Positions 7,245-18,377 of a stretch of 64,000 bases of DNA are shown piece by piece (the stretch's first letter is position 1; each line of letters opens with the position of its first letter). The stretch is from positions 2,480,001 to 2,544,000 of the forward strand of contig JADJEE010000001.1 of the NCBI GenBank assembly GCA_016709225.1. Direction: 5' to 3'. This DNA is from Deltaproteobacteria bacterium (GTDB lineage Bacteria; Myxococcota_A; Polyangia; Nannocystales; Nannocystaceae). The translations under genes were made by a program, and so were the position numbers. Below the pieces are notes generated by a model, which worked only from the letters and a program-made list of their open reading frames with translations, made no database searches and was not told where the DNA came from.

Positions 7245-8396
7245 TCAGCGCGGCCGTCGGCGCCGCCCGAGCCACGGCAGCGCTGCGAGCAGCCACCACG
7301 ATGGCGGTTCACCGTCGCCCACGCCACACGCGCAGCCCTGCGACGCGTCGGTGTTCTCGCCGAAGGTGTCGGGCAACGCGTCGCCACCATCTGCATCGCC
7401 GCCGCCGGTGCCATCGCTGGCGCTGACGTCCCCGCTGACACCGCTGCTCTCACCGCCGGACTGCGAGCCGCCCTCGCCACCGGCGGTGGTGGTCGTGGTC
7501 ATCGGCGCGGTGGTGACACCACCGTCGCTGCTCGAGTCGACCGCACCACCGCTCGAGTCCATCGCGCCGCCGCTCGAGTCGACCGCGCCGGTGTCGCTGC
7601 TGCCCGGCAGCGGCACCACGCACTCACCGCTGGCCTGCGTGAGCACGATGTCGTCGCCGTAGAAGAACTGCAGGATTGCGGTCGAGTCGTAGCCGTTGTC
7701 GTTCTCGAGGCACCGCGCGGCCCACTGCCCCATGCAGCCGCGGTTCTGGCCGTAGCCGGAGTCGCCGGGGTTGAACACGTAGCCGAGCTCGGTCTGCTCG
7801 ACGTCGGTGCCGCTGCGGCCCTCGTTGTAGGTGACCCAGTGCTCGGTCGAGGCGTTGCCATCGACGCCGACGCAGCTCGGCGATCCGACCGAGCTATCAC
7901 CGGCGACGAAGAAGCCGTAGGTCAGCGTGTCGTTGTAGTTGAGATAGACCCCGCTGGTCTCCTGCACCGCCTGGTAGTGCACCGGCAGCGGGTTCGAGCC
8001 GCAGCTGTAGACCTGGCAGCCCTGACCGTCGCAGATCGATCCCGAGGTCGCGATCGAGTAGTACGCGACCGAGCGCGCCGCGATCGCCTGGGCCTTGAGC
8101 GCCTCGAGGTTGGCACCGCCGTTCTCGCACTGGATCACGTGGGGGAGGTAGTCCTCCTCCATCGCGACGTTGCCGACGCCGGTGACCTGGATGTCGCAGT
8201 ACGCCCCCGGCAGCGGGGCCCCGACCGCGAACACCGGCTGCTCTGGCGTCAGCGGCAGCTCGCGCAGCTCGGCCTCGTCGTCACCGTCGTCGGCGACGCA
8301 GCCGGCCACGCAGAACGCGACCGGCCCCACGGCCAAGCACACGCGCAAGCTCGCCCCGATGACCCGTGCCCCTCGAACGCAGATGCGACCGCCCAC
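7245..8396 (-). CDS. SpoIID/LytB-domain lipoprotein with MYXO-CTERM-like tail
   Basis: The region NLEALKAQAIAARSVAYYSI matches the SpoIID/LytB core, whose founding member is a peptidoglycan lytic transglycosylase; the Glu just before it (IQCENGG) could be catalytic. The N-terminus has a lipobox (CVAGC). The C-terminus has a long Ser/Gly/Thr/Asp linker, then CACG, a hydrophobic stretch beginning PSWWLLAALPWL, and RRRRPR, which is the MYXO-CTERM sorting pattern. The frame is open up to an ATG at 8501, but that ATG lies inside a 22-bp palindrome, so the GTG at 8396 is preferred and gives 383 residues. Probable role: cell-wall remodelling at the surface. Carrying both a lipobox and a C-terminal sorting signal is notable. 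Confidence 0.8.
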   Translation of the reverse strand: MGGRICVRGARVIGASLRVCLAVGPVAFCVAGCVADDGDDEAELRELPLTPEQPVFAVGAPLPGAYCDIQVTGVGNVAMEEDYLPHVIQCENGGANLEALKAQAIAARSVAYYSIATSGSICDGQGCQVYSCGSNPLPVHYQAVQETSGVYLNYNDTLTYGFFVAGDSSVGSPSCVGVDGNASTEHWVTYNEGRSGTDVEQTELGYVFNPGDSGYGQNRGCMGQWAARCLENDNGYDSTAILQFFYGDDIVLTQASGECVVPLPGSSDTGAVDSSGGAMDSSGGAVDSSSDGGVTTAPMTTTTTAGGEGGSQSGGESSGVSGDVSASDGTGGGDADGGDALPDTFGENTDASQGCACGVGDGEPPSWWLLAALPWLGRRRRPR

Positions 8397-8491
8397 GTTG
8401 CCCAGGCTATCAAGCCCGCGTGCCCGCGACCACGACCCGTGCGCCCAATCGCGCACGCGTTGCGACCGTTCGCAGGCGCCTACGCCAAGAG

Positions 8492-8513
8492 GGCTACGCA
8501 CAAGTGCGTAGCC
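8492..8513 (-). terminator. perfect 10-bp palindrome between two minus-strand genes
   Basis: GGCTACGCAC and GTGCGTAGCC form a perfect stem around two bases. It follows the 3' end of the vWA gene (8536) on the minus strand and precedes the SpoIID-like gene. No T-run follows, so it may act as a rho-independent-like hairpin, an mRNA 3' stabiliser or an operator. Confidence 0.4.
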
Positions 8514-8535
8514 GCTAGTACCTCGACACAGCGAT

Positions 8536-10118
8536 CTAGCCCACCGGCGTCACCGCGGTCTGGATGAGCCCCGTCAGGCAGCCGATCGCGGCGCTGAAAT
8601 CGTCGTCGCAGATCGACTCGATGCAGCAGCGCACGCGGGTCTCGTCGATCGCCGGGGTGCTGGGATCGTCGGCGGTGTTGAGGCTCTCGCACACGCTGCG
8701 GATGCGGACGTCGGCGATCGCCTGGCCGGTGAACACGCCGGTGGCGTCGTCGTAGCCGGTGCAGCCGGGCCCGATGCCGAACTCGAACTGTTTGTAGGCC
8801 GCGTCGACGCCGTCGGCCCACTCGTCGGGAAGCACGTCGCCGACGGGGTACTCGGGGTCGCGCCAGCCGCGGTACTCGAGCGCCGCGACGCCGCCCGCGA
8901 CGGGCTCGTACGGGGCAGCGCGGCGTGCTCGGTGACCTCCGGCACGCCAAGGATGCCGAGCATGATCACCTCGCGCCCCTGGTCGCGCAGCGAGTGCAGC
9001 AGCCGGGCGTAGCGGGACACCGGCTGCAGCACCGCGCGGTCGTCGGCGACGTCCTCGCTGCCGTCGTCGTCGTGGTTCGACTGCACGCACTGCGCATACA
9101 CGCCGGTCGCGGGGTCGAGATCGTCGCAGCGCGCTCCCGCGTGCCAGCACAGCGCCGAGCTCGGCGAGCGGATGTCGGTGACGGGATTGACCTCGAGGAA
9201 GTCGGGGTCGGTCATGATCGAGAAGTCGCGCACCGAGCAATCGGTCTCGTCGGTGATGATCGCAATCGCGAGCACGGCACCGTCGCGCAGGAACGGTTGC
9301 TCGATCCAGCTCCACGCTGGATCGTCGCAGCGGGCGGGATCGTTCCAGCACGCCGCGGGATTCAGCGCCTGCGACATCGCCTCGAGCGGACTCTCGTAGC
9401 CACAGCCGTCGATACCCTGGGGCCCGACGCACGCGAGTGCGGCCGCGGCATCGCCGGCGTCGACGTTGTCGCCGTCGCGATCGAAGTGGATGAACTGATC
9501 GCGCGGCGCGACCGGCAGCGCCGGCGCGCAGACGTCGGTACAGGCCTGCTCGACCACCGGCGGCGGCATCCCGAGGCCGGTGAAGCGGGCGATGCGTTCG
9601 GTGCACGGCGTCGACACCGGTGCGCCACGGGCGGGGACGTAGTCGGGCTTGACCCACGCGCCGTGGCACGAGGGATTGTCGACGTCGGTGGTGGTCACCA
9701 TGATGTTGACGTCCGCGCCCACGCGATTGCCGTGACCGTCCTCGAGCGACTGCAGCTGCTCGACCAATAGCGGGAAGTTCTTGGCGAGGTTGAGCTGCTC
9801 CTCGCCCATCGTCCCGGAGTTGTCGATCACGAACAGCACGTCGATCTTGTCCTGGCAGCCGAGCTCGGGATCACAGGCGTCGAACGGCGGCAGGTCGGGC
9901 ACGGTGCCCATGCTGGTGACCTCGGCCCCCGAGTGCACGCCGCTGTCGCCACTGCTACCGGCACGGCCGAGCACGAGCACGGGCTCCGCACAGGCCGCCA
10001 GCTGTCCGAGCGCGACCACGGGCGCGATCGCCCGCGTCGCGACGCGCCGGGTGAGCCGCTGCGGGCCCGCTGCGCCGTGAATTGGCGGCGGGCACGATTT
10101 CCTGAGCCACTTGGGCAA
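8536..10118 (-). pseudogene. von Willebrand A-domain lipoprotein with a frameshift near its C-terminus
   Basis: The frame starting at 10118 (TTG) encodes a lipoprotein signal (QLAAC) and a vWA domain with the metal-site motif VLFVIDNSGTMGEEQ. It reads sensibly to LGILGVPEVTEHAALP, then becomes Ser/Pro/Ala-rich nonsense and ends at 8574. The sensible continuation (YEPVAGGVAALEYRG through DDDFSAAIGCLTG) is in the next frame and stops at 8536. One extra C in the run of four at 8912-8915 would restore a single protein of about 527 residues. It is either a real frameshift or a homopolymer sequencing error. The function of the intact protein is unknown; it is presumably surface-exposed and may bind a divalent metal. 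The upstream neighbour on the other strand starts only 23 bp away. Confidence 0.72.
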
Positions 10119-10141
10119 GCTGGCGTGATCTTAACAGCATC

Positions 10142-10732
10142 GTGGTGACCTCGGCGCAACCCGGACCCGGGCACCTGCACCTGCAGGAGACCGACGACGG
10201 GGTGCTCGTCGCCCGAGTCCGCAGCGGAGACCGCGCCGCCTTCCGCGAGCTCTACCTGCGTCACGCCCATGCGGTCGCGACCGCGGTCGCGCGCTGGCTC
10301 GGCCACAACGCCGACGTCGACGACATCGTGCAGGACACCTTCGTGCGGGCGAGCGAGCGCATGGACACGCTGCGCTCCGCGAGCCACGTGCGTCCGTGGT
10401 TGGTGACGATCGCGATCCGGCTGACCCACTCGCGGCTGACGCGGGCGCGGCGTCGCTTCGCGCTGCTCGAGGTGTTCCGCTGGCACGAGCCGCGAACCTC
10501 CGATCCCCGCGACCGGGCGCCCGCCGACGAGCTCGTCGCCGCGCTCGTGCGGGTGCCCGAGAATCACCGCCTGCCGTGGACGCTGCACCGCATCGAGGGC
10601 GAGAAGCTCGAGGACGTCGCGCTCACCTGCGGCGTGTCGTTGGCGACCGTGAAGCGTCGCATCGCCGACTGCGAGCGCTCGCTATCCCACGCGCTGGGTC
10701 GGTGGGCACCGGCATCGGGGGGTGAGCCGTGA
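10142..10732 (+). CDS. ECF-type RNA polymerase sigma factor
   Basis: This 196-residue protein has the region 2 pattern FRELYLRHAHAVATAVARWL followed by DDIVQDTFVRA. A linker follows, then region 4 with a helix-turn-helix (LEDVALTCGVSLATVKRRI). It would direct RNA polymerase to a small regulon. The gene ends in a 4-bp overlap with a FecR-domain gene, whose product is the likely signalling partner. The GTG start is 23 bp from the divergent vWA gene, so there is little room for its own promoter. Confidence 0.88.
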   Translation: MVTSAQPGPGHLHLQETDDGVLVARVRSGDRAAFRELYLRHAHAVATAVARWLGHNADVDDIVQDTFVRASERMDTLRSASHVRPWLVTIAIRLTHSRLTRARRRFALLEVFRWHEPRTSDPRDRAPADELVAALVRVPENHRLPWTLHRIEGEKLEDVALTCGVSLATVKRRIADCERSLSHALGRWAPASGGEP

Positions 10733-11889
10733 ACGACCAGGCCCGTGACCCCGCCGTGGAACGTGCGCTCGACGAGCTGCGCGCACGCGAGCCCGCGTGG
10801 GACCGGCTGCGCGAGCGACGAGCCCTGGCCCGCATCGAGGCCGCGCTCGACGCTGCGCCGCGCCGCGACACCGCGCCGCGGCGCTGGCGACCCGCGGTGC
10901 TGGCCGGCGTGGCTGCGGTCGCGGCGGCGGTGTGGCTGCTGCTGTGGCTGCGACCGTCGGCGACTTCCGAGGCGGAGCCCGACGGCGGCACCACGCTCGC
11001 AGCCGAGCTCACACCTGAGCCGGTCGTGCTGCCGATCGCGACGCCGTCGATCCCGAGCGTGACGGCGCCGACCTTGGCGCTCGCCGATGGCTCGATCGCG
11101 ACGCTCCACGACGGCGCGCGGGTCGAGCTCGCGATGCAGAGCGCCACCGCGATCCGCCTGCAGCAGTCGAGTGGCCGCGTGCACTACGAGGTGCGCCCGG
11201 GACTGCCGCGCACGTTCGTGGTCGAGGCCGATGGCGTCGAGGTGACGGTGGTCGGCACCGCGTTCTGGATCACCCGCGAGCCCGCCGCGGTTCGCGTCAC
11301 CGTCGAGCACGGCCACGTCCGGGTCGCGCGGACCGGCGCCGCAGAGGTCGCCGATCTGCACGCGGGCGACGAGCTGCGACTCGAGCTCGCGATCACGACC
11401 GCGGCGGTCGCCAGCGTCGACCTACCGCCGGTCCCGCGCGTCGATCGGACTCGCCGCGCGGCCAAGCCCGCGCCGGCGCCGGTGCCCCCCACCAGCGCCG
11501 AGGTCACGCCGGCCCCGGATGTGGACGCGCTGCTCGCCACCGCCGACGCCGCGCTCGCGCGCGGCGATCGGGCCGCCGCAGCCGCGGCGCTCGACGCGAT
11601 CGTGCGCGAGCACGGCGACGATCCCCACGCCTACGGTGCCGCGTTCCAGCTCGGCAAGATCGAGCGCGCACGCGGACGCCACCGCGCCGCCGCGGCGGCG
11701 TTCCTGGCCGCCACCCGCAAGTCACCCGGCGGTGCGCTCAGCGAGGACGCACGGGCCGAGGCCGCACTCGAGCTCTTCGAGGCCGGCGACCTCACGCGCG
11801 CCCGCGCGGCCGCGGCCGACTACCTCGCGCACCACCCCGGCGGCGTGCACGTGGCCCGCATCGAAGCCATGCGCGCGCAGCTGCCCTGA
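10729..11889 (+). CDS. FecR-domain membrane protein with C-terminal TPR-like repeats
   Basis: The protein has 386 residues. The first 60 are cytoplasmic and Arg-rich, then a single membrane segment (AVLAGVAAVAAAVWLLLWL) is followed by a FecR-like domain (DGSIATLHDGARVELAMQ through VTVVGTAFWI, EHGHVRVAR). After a Pro-rich linker, the last 120 residues form Ala-rich helical repeats typical of TPR or YbgF-type proteins. It starts with GTG inside the last codons of the sigma gene, so the two are translationally coupled. The likely role is an anti-sigma or signal-transducing protein for that sigma factor, by analogy with FecIR (inference). Confidence 0.82.
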   Translation: MNDQARDPAVERALDELRAREPAWDRLRERRALARIEAALDAAPRRDTAPRRWRPAVLAGVAAVAAAVWLLLWLRPSATSEAEPDGGTTLAAELTPEPVVLPIATPSIPSVTAPTLALADGSIATLHDGARVELAMQSATAIRLQQSSGRVHYEVRPGLPRTFVVEADGVEVTVVGTAFWITREPAAVRVTVEHGHVRVARTGAAEVADLHAGDELRLELAITTAAVASVDLPPVPRVDRTRRAAKPAPAPVPPTSAEVTPAPDVDALLATADAALARGDRAAAAAALDAIVREHGDDPHAYGAAFQLGKIERARGRHRAAAAAFLAATRKSPGGALSEDARAEAALELFEAGDLTRARAAAADYLAHHPGGVHVARIEAMRAQLP

Positions 11890-11937
11890 GCACGCGCGGC
11901 GCGACGACGGGCCACGGCCGGCGTAGCATCGTTGCCC

Positions 11938-13211
11938 GTGCCCCCGTGCACCGTGGTTCTCGCGTCGTGGCTGGCGCTCGCCGCCAGTGGCGACGCACCA
12001 CCGCCCGACGACGCGTCGCACGCGTCGCGTGACGACGACACCACCGCGCCCGACGCTGACGACGACCACGACGCCGCCCCCCACGACGATCACGCCGCCG
12101 CGGCCACGCCCGAGGATGCCCACGCCGCCGAGACCCCGGCCGACGCCGACGCCGACGTCGACGCGACGTCGCAACGCGGCGACGGCATCGACGCGCGGGC
12201 ACCCGAGCCCACCGTCGTGGCGCCGCCGCCGGCCGTGCACGTGCGACGCGATCACCTCGAGGTCCACGCCGAGGGCTGTCCCGGCATCGATGCGCCCGAG
12301 GTCGGACGCCTGCTCGCGCTCGACCTGGCGAGCATCACCGACGAGGTCCGTCGCGGTCCACCGCTGCGCATCGAGCTGACGTGCGGATCGACGCAGCTGG
12401 CGATCGCGATCGCCGATCCGATCACGCGCAAGCGGCTCGAGCGCGTCGTGCCGCTGCCGGCCGCCGAGCCCGGTCGCGAGCGGGTGATCGCGCTGGCGAT
12501 CTCGCAGCTGTTCGCGGCCTCGTGGCTCGAGCTGCTGATGCCGCCGTCGACCGCCCCCACGCTGCCGCAGGCGAGCGACCCCGCGGCCACCGCGGCCGCG
12601 GCCGAGCGCGCGCGGGCGCGGATCGATCTCCGACGCCGCAGCCTCGCGGTGCTGGTCGGCGCCACCGCCCGCGCGCGCGCGCTCGAGCGAGCACCGCTCG
12701 GCTCGTGGGGCGGCGAGTTCGACGTGCGCGCATGGTTTGGCAACGCGGGCATCGTCGCGCGCGCGGGCTTCGAGGGCGGCGTCGCGCGGCGGGACGCCGG
12801 CAGCGTGCGCGCGTGGCTGCTCACGCTCGGACTCGGGGCCGCCGGCCGCGTGCCGCTCTCGCGACGGCTCGCACTCGGCGGGCGCGTGGTCGTCGCGGCG
12901 GCGCTCGGACGCCTGCGTGGTGTCGCGCGCACGCCCGCGGTCGCGACCGCCTCCACCACCGCGGCGACCGGGCAGGCCACACTCGGCGGCGGTCCGCAGC
13001 TGCGTCTGGGTGGCGCGCTGCTCGAGCTCGACGTCGAGGTCGGCGGCACGCTGCGACCGCCCGAGGGCCTCGTCAGCGGCGATCGACCGGTCAGCCTCGG
13101 CGGCGTCTTCTGCGGCGGTGCGCTGCGGCTCGGCTACGAACTCGCCCGGCCCCGGGGCCGCGGCCAGCCCAGGGGGTTGACTGCCCACCGGACGGGTTTA
13201 GCCTCGCGGCC

Positions 13212-13215
<4 letters not shown>
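11938..13215 (+). CDS. exported protein of unknown function, possibly outer membrane
   Basis: A short hydrophobic N-terminus is followed by an Asp/His/Ala-rich low-complexity stretch of about 70 residues, then a domain starting HVRRDHLEVHAEGCPG. The last 180 residues alternate Gly, Arg and hydrophobic residues, as outer-membrane beta-strands do (FDVRAWFGNAGIVARAGFEGG). No family was recognised. The start is either TTG at 11932 or GTG at 11938. The stop overlaps the htpG start by 4 bp. The His/Asp-rich stretch could bind metal ions, but this is speculative. Confidence 0.65.
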
Positions 13216-15130
<1,915 letters not shown>

Positions 15131-15134
<4 letters not shown>

Positions 15135-16165
15135 CCGAGGTCCCGACCGGCGTCCTGCTGTGCAACCTCGGCACGCCCGAGGCCCCACGCGCCCCCGAGG
15201 TCCGTCGCTACCTCCGACAGTTCCTGTCCGACCCGCGCGTGATCGACATCCCCCGTCCGGTGCGGGGGGCCCTGCTCGAGCTCGTGATCCTGCCGCGGCG
15301 CCCGAGCCAGTCCGCCCACGCGTACCAGAAGGTGTGGACCGAAGCCGGCTCGCCGCTGCTCGTGCACTCGGTCGCGCTGCGCGACGCCGTCGCGTCGGCG
15401 CTGCCGCAGCACCGCGTCGAGCTCGGCATGCGCTACGGCCAGCCCGACGTCGGCGACGCCTTCGAGCGGCTGTGCGCGGCCGGCTGCGTGAAGATCATCG
15501 TGGTGCCGCTGTACCCGCAGTACGCCTCGAGCTCGACCGGCTCGACGCTGCAGCTGCTGTACGAGCGCGCCGCCGGCCTCTGGCACACGCCGATGCTCGA
15601 GGTGGTGCCGCCGTTCTACGACGCGCGCAGCTTCATCGATGCGTTCGTCACGGTCGCACGGCCGGTGCTCGACGAGCACCAGCCCGAGCACGTGCTGATG
15701 AGCTTCCACGGGCAGCCCGAGCGGCACTGCCACAAGGGCGATCGCAGCGGCAGCCACTGCCTGGCCAAGCCCGACTGCTGCGACGCGATCGGTCCCGTGA
15801 ACGCGCAGTGCTACCGCGCGCACTGCTACGCCACCGCCCGGGCGCTGGCGGCCGGCCTCGCGCTGCCCGACGACGGCTGGAGCACCTCGTTCCAGAGCCG
15901 GCTCGGTCGCACCCCGTGGATCCGCCCGTTCACCGACGAGGTGCTCCCTGCGCTGGTGGCCAAGGGTGTGAAGCGCATCGCGGTGATGTGCCCGTCGTTC
16001 GTCGCCGACTGCCTCGAGACACTCGAAGAGATCGCGATTCGGGCGCGCGACGACTGGCGCGCCGCCGGCGGCGAAGAGCTGTGGTTGGTGCCATCGCTCA
16101 ACGCCACCAAGCCGTGGGTCGACGCGGTGTGCGGCATGATCCGCGCCCGCGATGCCGACGCCTGA
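15131..16165 (+). CDS. hemH: ferrochelatase with a cysteine-rich insert
   Basis: The 344-residue protein inserts ferrous iron into protoporphyrin IX, the last step of protoheme synthesis. Family signatures include LLCNLGTPEAP at the N-terminus, PLYPQYASSSTGST near residue 127, the active-site His in SFHGQPERH (H193), and SFQSRLGRTPWIRPFT. Directly after the active-site motif is a Cys cluster (C200, C210, C216, C217, C227, C232). Some bacterial ferrochelatases, including the one of Myxococcus xanthus, hold a [2Fe-2S] cluster on internal cysteines, and this cluster may be such a site. It begins with GTG overlapping the htpG stop. Confidence 0.94.
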
Positions 16166-16314
16166 ACGCGACACACCACGACGAAATCAAGACGGCCCTG
16201 GGCGGAATCCTTGCGGGCGGCGGGAACCTCTGGGGGCCATGCTGCCGTTGAAGTGATCACCATGTTCGCCGGACTCGCACTCGCGCTGGTGCTGCTGTGG
16301 CTGTCGGTCGGCGG

Positions 16315-18243
16315 TCACAGCTCGACCAACGCCCCCAGCTCGATCACGCGGTTGGGCGGCAGGCGGAAGTAGAGCGACGCGTCGCGGGCGTTGCGGAGCA
16401 TCGCGGCAAACAGCACCCGGCGCCACGGCACCCACAGTCGATGGCGCGTCGCCGCGACGATGCGCTCGCGACCGAGGAAGTAGCTGGTCGTCATGGTGGT
16501 GGCGCCGAGCTCGGCGAGCACGGCCGCGAGCGCCTGGGGCACGTCGGGCGATTCCATGAAGCCGTACTGCAGCGTGACCCGCTGCACCCCCTTGGACAGC
16601 GGCTCGCGCTGCAGACGCTCGGCGGCCGCAACCCGCGGCACGTCGAGGGTCTGCACGTCGAGCACGATGACGTGCCGGTGGATCACGCGGTTGTGCTTGA
16701 GGTTGTGCAGCCATGACTGTGGCACCACCTCCGGCTCCGCGGTGAGGAACACTGCGGTGCCGTCGACGCGCACGGCGTCCGAGTCGGCGAGCGCGTCGAC
16801 GAAGGTGCGCAGCGGCAGTGCGTCACGCTCGATCCGCCGCGTCAGCAGCATGCGACCGCGCCGCCAGGTCGTCATCGCGGCCGTGATCGCGATCGCGATC
16901 AGCAGCGGCAGCCAGCCTCCCGCCGCAACCTTCGCCACGTTGGCCCCGAAGAACGCCAGATCGAACACCAGGAACACCGCCACCAGCCCGCCGGCCGCCG
17001 CCCACGACCAGCCCCAGCGCTCGCGCGCCACCAACAGCAGCAGCGCGGTCGTGATGACCATCGTGGTGGTGACCGCGACGCCGTAGGCGCCGGCGAGCGC
17101 CGCCGATGTGCCGAACCCGACCACGATCGCCAGCGTGCCGATCGCCAGCACCACGTTCACGACCGGCACGTAGATCTGCCCGTGCTCGGACGCCGAGGTG
17201 TGGCGGATCTCGAGCCGCGGCGCGAAGCCGAGGCCGACCGCCTGTCGCGTCAGCGAGAACGCGCCGGAGATGACCGCCTGTGACGCGATGATGGTCGCGG
17301 CGGTCGCGAGCGCCAGCACCGGCACCAGTGCCCACGACGGCGCCAGGCGGTAGAAGGGGTTGTCGACCGCGCCGGGCTCGACCAACAGCAGCGCGCCCTG
17401 GCCGAAGTACTCGAGCAGCAGGCACGGCAGCGCCAAGGCGAACCAGGCCAGCCGGATCGGCGCGGCGCCGAAGTGGCCCATGTCGGCGTACAGCGCCTCG
17501 CCGCCGGTCACGACCAGGAACACCGAGCCGAGCACCGCGAACGCGGTCACGCCGTGATCCGCGAACATGCCCAGCGCCCAGCGCGGGTCGACGGCCAGCA
17601 GCACCTCGGGTGCGCGCAGGATCCCGCCGATGCCCATGGCACCCAGCGCCAGGAACCACACGATCGTCACGGGCCCGAACACGGCGCCCACCTTCGCGGT
17701 GCCAAAGGGCTGCACCGCGAACAACCCCAGCAGGATCGCCACCGTCACCGGCACCACCCACGGCGACAACCCCGGCGCCACGATCGCGAGCCCCTCGACC
17801 GCGCTCAGCACCGAGATCGCCGGGGTCAGCATGCCGTCGCCGTACAGCAGCGCGGCGCCGAACAGGCCCACGCCCGCGAGCCAACGACGATGGGTGCCGT
17901 GGCTGCGGCCCTTGGGCACCACCAGTGCCAGCAGCGCCAGGATCCCGCCCTCGCCGTGGTTGTCGGCGCGCAGCACGAACACGAGGTACTTGAGCGAGAT
18001 GACCAGCACCAGCGACCAGAACACCAGCGACAGCACGCCGAGCACGTCGGGTCGCCCGACCACCAGACCTTGCTCGGGCGCGAAGCACTCGCGGATCGCG
18101 TAGAGGGGACTGGTGCCGATGTCGCCGTAGACCACGCCGATCGCCGCGATCGTCAGCGGCAGCAGCCGCGATCGCGAGGTCGACGCGGGCTCGGGGATGG
18201 CGGGGGCGCCATGGGCTGGCAGGACCTCGGAGCTCGCGTGCAC
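16315..18243 (-). CDS. kup: Kup-type potassium uptake protein
   Basis: The 642-residue membrane protein begins its core with LLPLTIAAIGVVYGDIGTSPLYAI, the signature of the KUP/HAK/KT family, and has about 12 hydrophobic segments followed by a hydrophilic C-terminal domain of about 170 residues. Members are proton-coupled K+ symporters in the inner membrane. The gene is divergent from a KdpD/KdpE-like two-component system, with a 134-bp shared promoter region that has direct repeats. This suggests that the system controls Kup instead of a Kdp ATPase. Confidence 0.94.
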   Translation of the reverse strand: MHASSEVLPAHGAPAIPEPASTSRSRLLPLTIAAIGVVYGDIGTSPLYAIRECFAPEQGLVVGRPDVLGVLSLVFWSLVLVISLKYLVFVLRADNHGEGGILALLALVVPKGRSHGTHRRWLAGVGLFGAALLYGDGMLTPAISVLSAVEGLAIVAPGLSPWVVPVTVAILLGLFAVQPFGTAKVGAVFGPVTIVWFLALGAMGIGGILRAPEVLLAVDPRWALGMFADHGVTAFAVLGSVFLVVTGGEALYADMGHFGAAPIRLAWFALALPCLLLEYFGQGALLLVEPGAVDNPFYRLAPSWALVPVLALATAATIIASQAVISGAFSLTRQAVGLGFAPRLEIRHTSASEHGQIYVPVVNVVLAIGTLAIVVGFGTSAALAGAYGVAVTTTMVITTALLLLVARERWGWSWAAAGGLVAVFLVFDLAFFGANVAKVAAGGWLPLLIAIAITAAMTTWRRGRMLLTRRIERDALPLRTFVDALADSDAVRVDGTAVFLTAEPEVVPQSWLHNLKHNRVIHRHVIVLDVQTLDVPRVAAAERLQREPLSKGVQRVTLQYGFMESPDVPQALAAVLAELGATTMTTSYFLGRERIVAATRHRLWVPWRRVLFAAMLRNARDASLYFRLPPNRVIELGALVEL

Positions 18244-18297
18244 GCCCGGAGTCTGGGCAGCGTGGCCCGTCGCGACTGGGCAAGATGGCGGCCGCGC

Positions 18298-18317
18298 GCA
18301 TCAAGAAAGCATCAAGA
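18298..18317 (+). promoter_or_regulatory. tandem direct repeat, candidate binding site for the KdpE-like regulator
   Basis: GCATCAAGA occurs twice with 11-bp spacing (18298-18306 and 18309-18317), and a third CAAGA lies at 18281, 21 bp before the first CAAGA. Spacing by one helical turn is typical of OmpR/PhoB-family binding sites. It sits between kup (start 18243) and the kinase gene (start 18378) and could serve both promoters. Confidence 0.45.
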
Positions 18318-18377
18318 TGCGTCGCGGCTGGGCCGCTGCGTCGGCGCGCCCCCACCGCCATGCTAGCGTCCGCACCC

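Noticed and set aside
5865..8567. 900-codon plus-strand frame
   Set aside because: It runs antisense and out of frame through the SpoIID-like and Asp-box genes; composition is typical of a GC-rich shadow frame.
11722..13188. 488-codon minus-strand frame
   Set aside because: It is antisense to the FecR-like 3' end and the exported-protein gene, and it consists of Arg/Gly-rich low-complexity sequence.
16262..16372. Possible 36-residue plus-strand membrane peptide (MFAGLALALVLLWLSVGG...) between hemH and kup
   Set aside because: It has no ribosome site, overlaps the 3' end of kup antisense, and half of it is just the kup shadow. It remains a weak possibility.
18299..18377. Upstream extension of the KdpD-like kinase to 18285
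   Set aside because: The extra residues are Arg/Ala-rich, cover the candidate operator repeats, and precede a clean family-like start at 18378.
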